A stretch of DNA of 64,000 nucleotides from Polytrichum commune (taxonomy: Eukaryota > Streptophyta > Polytrichopsida > Polytrichales > Polytrichaceae). This document shows positions 11,826 through 22,310 of this stretch, one piece after another (the stretch's first letter is position 1; the number at the start of each line of letters is the position of its first letter). The DNA lies in NCBI GenBank assembly GCA_950295325.1, contig OX485805.1, positions 34,707,501 through 34,771,500 of the forward strand, read 5' to 3'. Both the position numbers and the translations under genes were made by a program. The notes under the pieces are model-generated. The model ran no database searches. It saw only the letters and a program-made list of their open reading frames with translations, and was not told the origin of the DNA.

Positions 11826-14640
11826 GTGGTGATTGAAGTGTTTTTAATATGTATTGCAGCTATGTCTTTGCATGTGTTTGTTGTACCCAGACAGAGGAGA
11901 GATGCACGGCAACAAAGCATTATTCATATGTTTAGGACATCTTCTTCTTCTCAAACTTTGAGTGATGGGAGGAATGAATTGCCTAAGTTGTCAGAATCTT
12001 CTATTAGGGGTTCTCCACATGGTATTTCTAATGTCGAGGAAGAGCAAGGTGACGTTCAAGGACATGATCAATTCAGGGAGGACACTGAGATGGGGGAGGA
12101 TGATGAGCCAGATGATAGTGCAGATGATGAGGTTAGTGTAGGAGTAAAGATGCCAAATCCTAAGTGGTGGAGGGCGGCCTCCAAGAAGAGGAAGTTTATG
12201 CCCATATGGCGTCAAGGAAGGCCTTGGTTGATGCACATTGCTATGCCTATACAAAAGCCCTACATGAATTGTGCAGCATGTCAAACAGGTGGTCAAAACA
12301 CATGATGGGAGACCATAAGAGAGGGTTGTGAATCATTGCAGCTTTCAGCCGTGAAGGAGCATGAAGGCTCAACCCTTCATGCTTATGCCATGCTAAGGTG
12401 GAGACCGGGGAGAGATAACCCTGAGGCAACTGCCATGGCTAGACATGTGGTAAGTGCTATTGATGAAGAGAGTGCTAGAATTATATGTTGTATGAAGATA
12501 TTGTATCATTTGATAGTTAATGATAGGGCTATCAATGATATGCCCTAGACATGCCTATCAATGATGAGTATGGTGCTTATACTAGTAGACAATTTGCATA
12601 TGATTTTTTGTGGGCCATTTCACACCCTTGAGGGATTTTGATCTTTCAAAAGTTAAAGATTCACCAATGATCTCTCTTCTTGTAGATGAATCTAGAGCGA
12701 CATTTGATTTTGTATGTTTGCAGTCTGTTTCGTGGTGGCTTGGGGCCTCCATGTATGCAATTTGTAGGATTGTCAAGTGTTCCTCGAGCCACATGTGAGA
12801 TATTCTATAGGAATGTGGTGGACTTATTGGAGGAGTTGGAGTGGCCTCTTGAGACACTGGTGGCTTTAGCTACCAATGGAGTGGCTTCTATGACCGGGGT
12901 GAGACAAGGACTAGCAGGCAGACTTCGTGCACATGTATGAACACTTATTAATGTGTATTGTATTGCACATAGGTGAGTCTTCCATTTTGAGATTTATTAT
13001 TGTATTTAAATTGTTTTTTTGGATGCAATATATTCATTAATTAGTCCCCTTGTTTGTTTAGGGATGCCCTTGTAGCTAGCGATGCAGTTGAGGCATGACC
13101 GGAGCTACATGTGTTGGATGACTTCTCCAACTTTGCATATACGTGGGTGGGTAGGTCATCATTGAGGCGGACAGAGCTTGATCAATTAATGTTGGAATTT
13201 GCCATGGATCCATTAGTTGTTCTTCACATACATAGAGTGCAATGGTTATCTCGTGGACAGGTGATGCAACGGGTTTTGGATTGTATGCCAACGTTTTTAC
13301 AAGCTTTTAGCGAAGATGAACCAACATGGTATCGTAAACTGACATCCTTTCAGTTTTTGTTTCTTTTACGTTTACTTGTGGATGTTCGTACTAAGTTGAA
13401 TAAACTCAATAAGTTGTTCCAGAGTGACCATGTGGATATTACTCAGATTGGAGGCCACTTGAACATTTGTATTATAGTTTTGAGTAGACGTTTCCTTACA
13501 GTTAAAGGTGTAGCATTTGGAAGAGGTTCAAGGGTATTGTGGCCATTTTTAGAGACATGTGCAACCTCTATGTAGATGGTGTATCCACTTGCAGATGGTG
13601 GCCAGAGAACCTATGCAATGCATTTGGGGAGTGTTACTGAGCGACCTGGTACAATTGAAGAGTGCAAACTCATTGGGGTAGAGTATGTACAACGGGTGGT
13701 GCACGGGGAGGTCACTTCATTGTCAAGTTGACACCACGTGCGGACAAAGTTTGCTACCCCTATATTACATGCTATATATAATTTTAAGTTTTATGATATT
13801 TTTTCTACATATACATGACCATTGATAGCATCTTTTGTATATTTTTTTGAAATTTTTAGTCATCTTTATTATTTTTAGTAATTATTTTAGTTCAATTTTG
13901 TATCATTCTAGTTAGAAATAGTATGTTTTATGAAAAAACAAATCATCAAATTTAGTTACCACTTTTAACTATGTCATAGGTACTGTGTATATCTACTCAT
14001 GAAAAAAATTTGATAAAATTTTGACCCATTTTGGTGGTGCAACTTACCAAAAGAAGATTTTGTTTGGTCGCAAGTGGTGTTCAACTTGGCAATGGAGTGA
14101 CCTCCCCGTGGGGTGGTGGATGCATTGAATAACAGGTTTCCAGACTTAGGCATCTTCAATGCATGCAAGCTCTTTAGTCCCAATCTCTACCCTGCAAATG
14201 ATGATGAGAGAACTCGTATTACTGAAGAGTGGTTGGAGAGGTTGTTTGTGAAGTTCCGGACTTCTGAAGAAGAACAATATCGGTGTCGGGGTGAGTGTTT
14301 GGAGATGGTGGAGACCATGAGAGAGATGATCCCAAATAAGTCTTTATTTAAAGCTTGGAAGTTTGCAGGTACCACTCCAGAGTGGTCAATCAATTGGCAT
14401 GGTTTGAGTAACTTGTGGAGGAGAGTTATAATGATTCCAGTGAACACTGCAATATGTGAGAGGGGTTTTTCTAAACAAAAGCTAATCAAAAGTCATCTAC
14501 GTACTAGTTTGAAGTTAGAGACTTTAGATGCTTTGATGCACATTTCATGTGCAAATATTCCAGTTGAAAACATCAATTGGAATGTATTGATGCTTGTTTG
14601 GAGAAACATGAAGGATAGGAGAATTCATCCACTTTTTTGA
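11826..14640 (+). pseudogene. hAT transposase, TTF-type zinc finger plus RNase-H-like plus dimerisation domain, broken
   Basis: The coding remnants read in hAT order. First comes an acidic N-terminus (11870-12130). A TTF-type zinc-finger-like block follows (WWRAASKKRKFMPIWRQGRP, a Cys pair MNCAACQTGG, then HEGSTLHAYA). Next are LLVDESRA (12681; the usual first catalytic Asp), ATNGVASMTGVRQGL (12870; Asn where hAT enzymes normally have Asp), VQWLSRGQVMQRVL (13238), and a C-terminal dimerisation block CERGFSKQKLIKSHLRTSL (14455). A stop at 12303, a stop at 12546, frame changes and the MITE at 13702 all break it. The layout resembles the ZMYM6/SCAND3-related hAT group. It is inactive, though the element ends remain intact and could be cross-mobilised. 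Confidence 0.8.
13702..14110. mobile_element. 409-bp hAT-type MITE, copy 1, inserted in hAT transposase
   Basis: The target duplication GGGTGGTG (8 bp, perfect) lies at 13694..13701 and 14111..14118. The ends are CACGGGGAGGTCACTTCATT on the left and, reversed, CACGGGGAGGTCACTCCATT on the right; inverted similarity continues for about 45 bp. It has no coding capacity. Removing the element and one target copy restores the transposase frame across the site (VQRVV then DALNNRFPDLG), so the insertion is younger than that part of the gene. A second copy lies at 49501..49909. Confidence 0.92.
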
Positions 14641-15170
14641 AGGGTAAATAGCTCTTCATTTTTAAAATTTTGAACATGTTTATATATATTAATTCTTATT
14701 CAATTGCTAAGTTTACCTTCGATTATAATCTTTGACTTTATGTTAAAAAGGTTCTAAATTTTGTGGTTGATGAATTAATGTATGCAGGTGAATCAAGCAC
14801 TTCAAGATTGATATTTTGATTGGGTATTAGTGGTTTGATTGCATTATGCTTATATTCACATGTCATATATGACATGATGTAACTGATATTTGTACCATTT
14901 ATTTTTTTGGAAAAAATTATCAAAAAAATTGTTATTTTTAAAACCCATCCAAAGTGAATTTGACACGTCCAAAAACCGGTTCATTTTCTAAGAACCCGTC
15001 CACTGGAAATGTTTTTTTTATGAACATGTCCCTGGACATGTTAGGAACCTTGTGAAAAATCACCACTGGTCAGATCCATCTCGCCTTGTCCTATTTTAGA
15101 AGGGACGGCATTAAATTCCGACTTGACAAATGCCGCGTAATTGCTACGTGTCACTGCCATCAATGCTGAC

Positions 15171-15511
15171 GCAGATTGGGATTATTTATCACAAGTATCT
15201 GTGTGGAATAACTCTGATTTGGAGAAAGAAAAATTTATTTCTATATGAGCTCTTATACCCTTCAGAGTATTGCTTTCTATTACTCCTACACCTGATATAA
15301 CACTTGATCTATGCTGCGCATTGCCATATCCATGAGAGACTGTTTCTTACAATCTACTCTATTCCTGATACACTACATTACATAAGATGATTTCTCATCA
15401 CCTGCAGGAGTAAGATATACTCACTTGTAACAAGAACAACCTTTCTGGAATGTTCTACAGGATCAACGAAATACATCCATTGTGATGACTGATGGACGTA
15501 AACTATTTCAT
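15171..15511. other. About 340-bp segment present only in the inverted copy
   Basis: It lies between two copies of GCATT(T)GATGG, a motif that occurs once in the parental gene (near 6023-6034). It is either an insertion with a roughly 10-bp target duplication or a segment lost precisely from the parent. No clear terminal inverted repeats are seen. Confidence 0.5.
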
Positions 15512-16545
15512 CCATCAAATGCCACCGAAGCAACTCCTGAAACAAGCGACTGCATCCTAAAATTATTTAACACCAAGTACAAAATCCATGTGCCATATTC
15601 TTTATCGCAAAGAACTGTAACATTTTCAAGGACCAAGACGCTCTAGACAGTAAATCCTAGGATTTCTACAACGATCACCGATGCCAGACGGACGTCCCTC
15701 TAAATAAGCTCCCGTTGACATACAAAATCCAATCTAGAACATTTTACTCATATCAAATGGCAAGTCACTGAGATGATCCCAGCCAGCTGATGTAAGAAAT
15801 CAAGCACCTGAAGACCTCGATACAAGAATCCTCCGTTCCCACGAGCTCCACTTCACCACGGAAGTGGATTTGCCAATATCCTTCACACAACTCGTGTCTC
15901 TAATTCTAAACACGCTGATCTCCCTCCCCTTACAAAATCCTCTTCGAACAACAACAAAGCTTCAATTTCAGAGAGAAATTCAGAAAAAATGAGTGTAACA
16001 GAGCAAACCCTGGCAGATCTTCCAAAGGCGGTGAGCTCTTAGCTAGACAGTACTGGCTGCCAGGAGCGCTCTCGAACAAATACCTCTATGGCGATGGGAA
16101 ATGGACCTGTATAGCAAACGCGGCATGTATGAAAATGAAAATGACAATGAAATAAACAAAACGATAGAAGCGGTAATGGCGCAAATGCTGTAGTGTCGTT
16201 GGCTCCATCACTGCTCCCCGAACGAAGGGTTGCTCCCCAAGTTCCACGTCGATGCCCCCGGCCGCTCTTGTGCACATACATACTGTCGTTGGTTGCTAAC
16301 CGGTGTCAGACCAGTGAAACAAGGGTCTCAGTCCAATAAGCTAGAAATAGCATTGACACCTCCCCCAAAAACTCGAGGGAGGTTTAGTGTCCCGCGCGCC
16401 AATTTTCAAGTGGCAGTGTATTTAGTTATATTTTCACGCAATGTAGAACTTTATAAAAACAATCGTCAGAAAACAAGTACCGAAGTCAACCTGCTGGAAA
16501 GTTAATTCTGTAGCAAAGCAAAGAAGGGGCCGACATTAGCAAGGG

Positions 16546-18033
16546 TTCACCTGGCTGAAAAGGAGTCCGAGGTGGTAGCGGAGAGTGCAGTTCGAACAGT
16601 GATTTCTTTCGGATTGTCAAATGTCCACATTTCGAAATGAAGACTGTCGACACTTAGAATCGTGTAACCTCTGAGGGTAAGTAAGGCATATTAGAGGTTG
16701 TGGAGATATGAATTTCCTGGAGAAGATGCGTCGCCGCGACTTGGCAGCATTTTGGACCTTCTCGTCGCCGGTAGGTGTACGTACTTGGAAGCTTTAGTTG
16801 CATAATATTTAACTATCTTGAGATCGATTACTGGACAAAACTGCAGTATATGATAGTGTGGAGTAAATGAGGTGGTTTTGCAGCTCATGGATACAGTGTC
16901 AACGCATGACCTGACATCTCCAATCTAACAAATTTGAACCGGCAGGCGTCAGAAGGCTGGGTTAAGACATGATCAAGGTGTGACTCCGTCCAGTTATGCC
17001 CCAATACAAGAGTCTCAGGTGCGGTACAAAGTTTTGACCTCAATTTCGGAGTTGAGAATCTTAAAGTGGTGACCTTAGCAGCGGATTTCTTGCATTAAAT
17101 TTTTTATAGCCTCTTGCAATTTACGGTGCTAATGCTTTGGTTGCATTCGAGCAAGCCTTCACGTACCGATGACTTTCGCTCCTTTTTCACAAACTATTGA
17201 AGAAAACTTAGTTGGTGGGTCAGTGCCGGTATCTGGGTACGTGGGCCTTATGTGGTCACTCTTCTAGTTAATCAGAGACTATTGATATCTAGAACCAGAC
17301 AAACTCACATATCATGCACATCTCATGTGGTTAAACTCCTATCCACTATCTTTATTGCAGAATATCATACTACATACAAGAGTCCTAACAACAGTAATTG
17401 CACTCATTGAGTGACCGACCCTAAGTACCGCAAGAGAGATGCCTACTTACTAAATGAACTGACTAACCTACGAACTAACAATCTTCTAGATGATTCTAAA
17501 TGAGAATGAACTTCTACATTCTTCTACAATGTTAAAACCAACAAGTGACTAACTAATGGTGCCAATAGAGACCTACATTTGAGTGGTACATGGTAAGCAC
17601 ATGGCAAGGCTTGTAAAAAGGGCGTATTGAGAATGGGCATGAAAAAGAGTCACGATAAGATTAACATATATGTGCGTTACCTAACCATCTAAACACAATA
17701 GTGAACAGAATTGGGAGGGCGTATGTGATTACTTTTCTTTTTAAACTTGCAATTCAACTTCAAATATGAAACTTGAAATGACAATCTTTGTGATTCGCAA
17801 TTGCTAACAGGATGAGACAAGCCCTGATTTATCTAACGGCAAAATTTGTGTGTGGAGTTGGTTGTGCCCATAATAGGGCAACATACGTCCCAATGGCCTG
17901 CATCTGTTTCTTCAAAGATTTTCTATGTGAGACTTGTGCTAGCTTGAACCTACAGAGTTCCTGGCTCTCTTTATCAATCAGAGTTAGTAAGCTGACGAGG
18001 ACGTCCGATCTGGAGTACAGGGATTTCTTATAA
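16546..18033. other. Intergenic, no supported gene
   Basis: Only short unsupported frames; no repeat, RNA gene or domain recognised. Confidence 0.35.
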
Positions 18034-18081
18034 ATGGGAAGCATCATGGTGTTTCGAATGAGGACGCTATCAACGCCAGGT

Positions 18082-18569
18082 GCGATGAATCTGATTGTCA
18101 TCATCATCCTGCTTCTTCTGAGCTGCGGGTGTCGTAATTGTTTCGCGACGTCCCCAGATGTAGATGGCTGCCAAAACTCCACAAACCTGATGCTGGTCGG
18201 CGTGATGTCCCACATCATAGGCGTCTGGAACAGTTCGAAATATGGCGCTCGTCATTTCGCGACGACATCTCCAAGATCTACTTCCAGGTGTGGCCGGAAG
18301 ACATGCGGTTCCAGTACTTCTGCGAAGCTGGGAAAGCCAACTTGTCCCTGACTAACTTCACATATTCGTGTACGGAGGGGCAGTTGGATCCGCGCCCGTA
18401 TTACGATGTTGGTAGTGCGGACAACCACCAGTCGTATTACAAGCACTGGTATTATTGGCGGTCTCCGGTGAAGCAGTTGTGGTATCCGATCCGGTGCGAG
18501 TATAACGATATTCGAAGACTCTATGTGCACAGGTACGAGAATTTTGGTGGGATTCTGATGTATGTTTAA
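18082..18569 (+). CDS. Possible small secreted protein, split reading frame
   Basis: An ATG at 18082 (or upstream at 18034) starts a hydrophobic leader, MNLIVIIILLLLSCG, that looks like a signal peptide. A second frame, open to 18569, encodes a polar, aromatic-rich stretch: IWRSSFRDDISKIYFQVW, then PYYDVGSADNHQSYYKHW, ending FGGILMYV. The two frames can be joined by a short intron, about 18127..18211 (donor GGGTGTC, acceptor CATCATAG), with matching phase. This would give roughly 135 residues. The alternative is a frameshifted gene, because the leader frame also stays open to about 18351. The product is not recognised; if real it would be extracellular. Confidence is limited by the unusual splice and the lack of a family. 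Confidence 0.35.
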
Positions 18570-19655
18570 AACATGGTCTGGAGCTGCGAAAATTATTTCA
18601 AGAGGCAATATTTGGATTTGCTTGTGTATATAAGCAATTTCAAGACCATATATTCCAAAACTATAAAATAAAAAATAAGAAAACTGAAACATTGATACCC
18701 GGCGATCCCGGATGGTGACCCCTGCTTTAAAAACATTGCTTCTAACCAGTTTTAAGAACACATTTGAAAGTGACCCATTGAAACTTGACATTCTACCTGT
18801 GTGTACATACCTGTAGTTACTCAAAGAAGCCCACTCTCCAAAAGGAAGGAAGTACTCTCACCGTGAAGCTTGGTAACACATGATCATGGCAAGGAAGGAT
18901 GGCAAGGAAGCTCCCATTCACGTCGGTGTAAAATCAGACCGATGTTACTTTTATTTTATTTTTAATTTTATACATAGCTGTATAATTCATCGTTAACTGA
19001 TATTTCACCTAGATTCTAGGTATGAAGACGTTACACTGTCGATCCTCGTGCATTTCATCACAAAGTCTGATGGCGAATGTAGCTGTCAGGAGAAATTATT
19101 GTGTTGGTTAATGGCTATGGCACCCCAGCCAGTTGAGAGAATGACGAGGTTTTCATAGTACTGCAAGGTTTTAAATTGATGGCATTTGTCATCACTGTGA
19201 CCTCAGAATAGATCATGAGGCTTCCATCTTTTGCTTTGATCTATTCATTTTGAAAAAATAGTGACACTTGAAGATTGGACATGTTACAAATGTATTCAAC
19301 GGTTTCAAATGCGTTGTAGTATGTGTACAAAAGCCAGTTTGCGCAAATTATGAAGCTTATAAGTATAATGAGGGGGTCCTGACATTCATCATCTCTGTCC
19401 CAATATCTACAACCATGGTTGATGTACCATTTTCACCCATGGTACCATCTACCTCCATCTTAGATACTGGACAGAGGTGATGATCAACTTCAGCGCCCTT
19501 GTAATTACGGAGGGTTAATCTGATCATCTCAATTTAGAGTTTAAGCTTTCATTGACTATTTTGAGATATCTTGGTACTTCAGTCTTTCAAGTTGAGCAGA
19601 ATTCAAATGTGTATAATTTACTGGCTCACTGATTTGCAGATTTTGGTGGGAGACG
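18570..19655. other. Intergenic with an imperfect hairpin
   Basis: No gene is supported. An imperfect foldback of about 100 bases lies at 19385..19487: ATCATCTCTGTCC on the left pairs with GGACAGAGGTGATGAT on the right, and the interior has paired CCATGG motifs. It may be a small MITE or an RNA hairpin. Confidence 0.3.
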
Positions 19656-20778
19656 ATGGCCCCTGCGGCCAAAGCGTGGGCAATGATCTTCTTCACCCTC
19701 GAAGTCGCAGCGGTCGCCTTCAACTACATGAGCTTCGCAGCTTCGTTGTACAATCAAAAGTGGCGATCAGACGGATCATCCCCCACCGAATCCGTCCGAA
19801 AACACTCGTTCCGCATAATTCCCCGAGTGGGGTACATCGACACGACCGCCGACTGCATCCACATCTTCCTACTCATAGCCGTGGGCTTCGGCATGATCGA
19901 GGCTGTGGGGCACAGCGACCTCCACAGCTGGCGCGCCAGCTGCTTCTACAACGTTGGGGTGATCTACATTTACCTAACTCTACTCGCGGTCGCTTCCTCC
20001 TCTTCCGCCAACTTGCGACTTCAGGCAAGCATAATCTATTCGATTGTGTACACAGTAATGGTGAATCATAACTCTTCGGTAGTCTGTTTCTCTGTAACCT
20101 CGTGGAAGCTTTGCTGGCGTGTCATAGTGCTAGGGTTTACTTCCTAGCTTGACGATACTGCTGGTGTGTCATCCGAGTTGGATGTCATTTAACTAACTAC
20201 TTACAATGCATTAACAGCGACCGTTTGCTCGAACGACCGAAACCGCATGTTAAGAAAACTCATGTCGACGCAACAAGAAGACGACGCACCGAACTTTCCT
20301 CCAGGCACAGTAACTTGGAAGAATCGCGAACATTCTGACCCCGAGATTCGTGAGGAAAGTGGACGAGTTGCATAAACTTACGACCAGGGAAGCATCCACA
20401 TCAGAGCAGGATAAAGATCTCCCCGATCTGTTAGCGCAAAAAGTCTAGTTGTACAAAATGTTTACGGACCGGCAGCCATGGGACCCCCTTGAGAAGATGC
20501 CCAACGATTGGCGATGGCAACGCGATTTCGGCCAGTTCGCGGTGCTCATCCTCCTGGACACATTCCTGTGCTTTGTGGACAGCGACACCGGCACAGCCTT
20601 GGAAACTTTAGCGGGCATCCTGTTGGCTGCCGTCGTCGCGCCCAGCATGTGGTCGGGCGGTGTGAGTGCTGTGCTCTTGCTTTACTCCGTTCGCCATATT
20701 GCAAGTAAAATCCACAAGAGAATGAACACAAAGGTCATCAGGCCGAGCCCGAACAACCAGCAGGCGAGGAAAAGATGA
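19656..20778 (+). CDS. Polytopic membrane protein of unknown function, two exons
   Basis: Exon 1 (19656..20024) starts MAPAAKAWAMIFFTLEVAAV and ends NLRLQ. Exon 2 (20449..20778) follows a CTAG acceptor, starts LYKMFTDRQPWDP and ends QQARKR-stop. The phase-0 join gives about 232 residues. The donor after CAG is GCAAGC, a non-canonical but known GC-AG type; GT donors slightly further on (20053-20059) also keep phase. Hydrophobic segments lie near residues 7-30, 69-86, 97-114, 145-160 and 170-195, so I expect about five membrane spans with a basic C-terminus. The family is not recognised. Exon 1 and exon 2 are both GC-richer than the surroundings, as expected of coding sequence. Its last codons are the first unit of a 70-bp tandem repeat that continues downstream. 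Confidence 0.5.
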
Positions 20779-20962
20779 GAGTTTTAGGGAGAATTACGCA
20801 ATTCATCCAAAGGCTCTTGAACAATTAGCGGGCGAGGAAACAGATGGGAGTTTTACGGAGAATTGCGCAATTCATCTAAAGGCTCTCGAACAACGAGCGG
20901 GTGAGGAAACAGATGGGAGTTTCATGGAGAATTGCGCAATTCATCCAAAGGCTCCGAGGGCG
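20762..20962. repeat. Tandem repeat, about 70-bp unit, three copies
   Basis: GCG(A/G)GGAAACAGATGGGAG, then GAGAATTGCGCAATTCAT, then AAAGGCTC recurs three times. The first copy overlaps the stop codon of the membrane-protein gene, so the array forms its 3' end. Confidence 0.75.
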
Positions 20963-21024
20963 TAACGGAACGCCAGCTCGGACTGGCGCTCTTTCGAATA
21001 GGAGGAGATCACAGAAGAAGGTAA

Positions 21025-21394
21025 GGGCCACTTGACACAAGAGACTGAAGGCCCGTGACCAAATATTCTAAGATCTCTCATTTAGTCGAAAAGGCTGAGA
21101 CCATCCAAGTTCACTTCACACTAGAAGGTGAAGGCCAAGGGCCCAAAGAAATCATCATGGATGAAAAGTTTACATGGATTCTTATATGACAGACTATCGA
21201 TAATGTTTTATGGTATCATGTCGGAATTCATGTTAGGTCCACTTCCAAGGGATAGGCCTAACTCAACTTCTGGCAAAGCATGTCAGTATTTACAAAAAAT
21301 TCTTTTTTTCATTTCTCATGGTACGGCCTTTGGATGAGAATCAAGGGCCCTCACAGTTACAGTCATGACCCTTGGCTCGTGTGTGAAGTGGCCC
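21025..21394. mobile_element. 370-bp MITE with TAA target duplication (PIF/Harbinger-like)
   Basis: TAA lies at 21022..21024 and 21395..21397. The ends are GGGCCACTTGACACAAGAG on the left and, reversed, GGGCCACTTCACACACGAG on the right. A 3-bp TWA duplication and G-rich ends fit PIF/Harbinger. Related ends occur at 37559/39184 and 43460. It has no coding capacity. Confidence 0.7.
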
Positions 21395-21523
21395 TAAGTA
21401 TGCCCAATTGCACATCCAACAAAGTGAAGGTCAATTAAGTCTTGTTGTCAAGGATGGCAACTATTTGTAATGCTTATAGGGATTGGAGCCTTTGAGAGAT
21501 TTAAAAAAAATGAATTTAATGTG

Positions 21524-21716
21524 CACTACTAGAACGCATGATCCTAGAACACACTTCTCATTTGACATTTGACACAAGCAGTCATGGCGACATGACCTCA
21601 TTTACATGTGTCGGGTCATAGATTGGACTCAACACATGTAAGTAGGGTCATGGCCTAAATTAATGATCGCCCCTGTCAAATGGGAAGTGTGTTCTAGGCC
21701 CCGCAATCCTAGTAGT
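21524..21716. mobile_element. About 190-bp foldback element
   Basis: Almost the whole element folds on itself. CTACTAG pairs with CTAGTAG at the ends; GAACACACTTCTCATTTGAC pairs with GTCAAATGGGAAGTGTGTTC; CATGACCTCATTTACATGTG pairs with CACATGTAAGTAGGGTCATG in the interior. The left end reads CACTACTAG. It has no coding capacity. Confidence 0.7.
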
Positions 21717-22310
21717 AGTTATCACCAACGTGATTTATGGTGTCGCTTAATCTTCAAGTTAACCTAATTCTAGATGTAATTCCGTAACATACATTACAAG
21801 AATAGAGGGTTCACCTTGAAAAAAACTACCTCTTTACTATCTCTTATTAAAGATGAACACCTTGGATGATCATAAACAAAGTTAACCCACACATAATAGA
21901 ATGTCCCCCAATGGCAAGCCCCTAGGTTTCCACATTGTGGGTCCAAAAATCCAATTCACCTTAATACTCCCACTACAAGGATGGCCCACAGTTGTAAGGT
22001 GCACCAAAAATCAAGTGCTAAGTTAGATGTTATCCATCCAAGCACTATTCCGCCCTTAGGCGGTGGCTCAACCTCAGAGGTCTTATGATATCCAAGTCAA
22101 GGCATAGAATTTAAGCCACCCCTTCTGTCTTTAGAGTATGATTTGAAGAGCTACTAAGATATATTCAAGATGCATGTGGAGTTGCTTTGGTATTGCATTT
22201 TGTAAGACTACAACACTATTTTATTTCATCTCAAATTGCCTTAGAAGTGAAAATAAATAGTACCCATGTGTCTAGATGGTGACCACTACTTTAGAAGAAT
22301 TCCTTATAAT

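Larger units (their letters stand above)
10531..15068 (+). mobile_element. hAT-superfamily DNA transposon, 4538 bp, with nested MITE
   Basis: The borders are exact. The 8-bp target duplication GTCAGATC lies at 10523..10530 and 15069..15076, inside exon 1 of the duplicated gene. The ends are CAAGGCTGATTTTTCACAAA on the left and, reversed, CAGTGGTGATTTTTCACAAG on the right: CA/TG termini, imperfect terminal inverted repeats and an 8-bp duplication, as in hAT. Subterminal regions carry direct copies of a CCCGTCCCAAAACCGGT-like motif (at least three on the left, one variant on the right), a plausible transposase-binding array. The interior holds a decayed transposase gene. A 409-bp MITE sits inside it at 13702..14110. 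Confidence 0.9.
10336..16545 (-). pseudogene. Inverted, transposon-disrupted copy of promoter plus exon 1 of the 6-kb gene
   Basis: Read on the minus strand, 16545..15069 and 10530..10336 together reproduce 5008..6312: upstream region, leader, exon 1, donor and the start of intron 1. The exon encodes the same VWLGDLASL and DTGHEQ stretches and keeps the CAG/GTATAT donor. Similarity stops abruptly within intron 1, so exon 2 is absent. The copy is interrupted by the hAT element 10531..15068 inside exon 1, and by about 340 extra bases (15171..15511) flanked by GCATT(T)GATGG. It cannot make the parent protein. Parent and copy face each other across about 4 kb. Confidence 0.75.

Noticed and set aside
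18252-18824. 190-codon minus-strand frame
   Set aside because: It is antisense to the better-supported plus-strand frame at 18.2-18.57 kb and has no recognisable domain.
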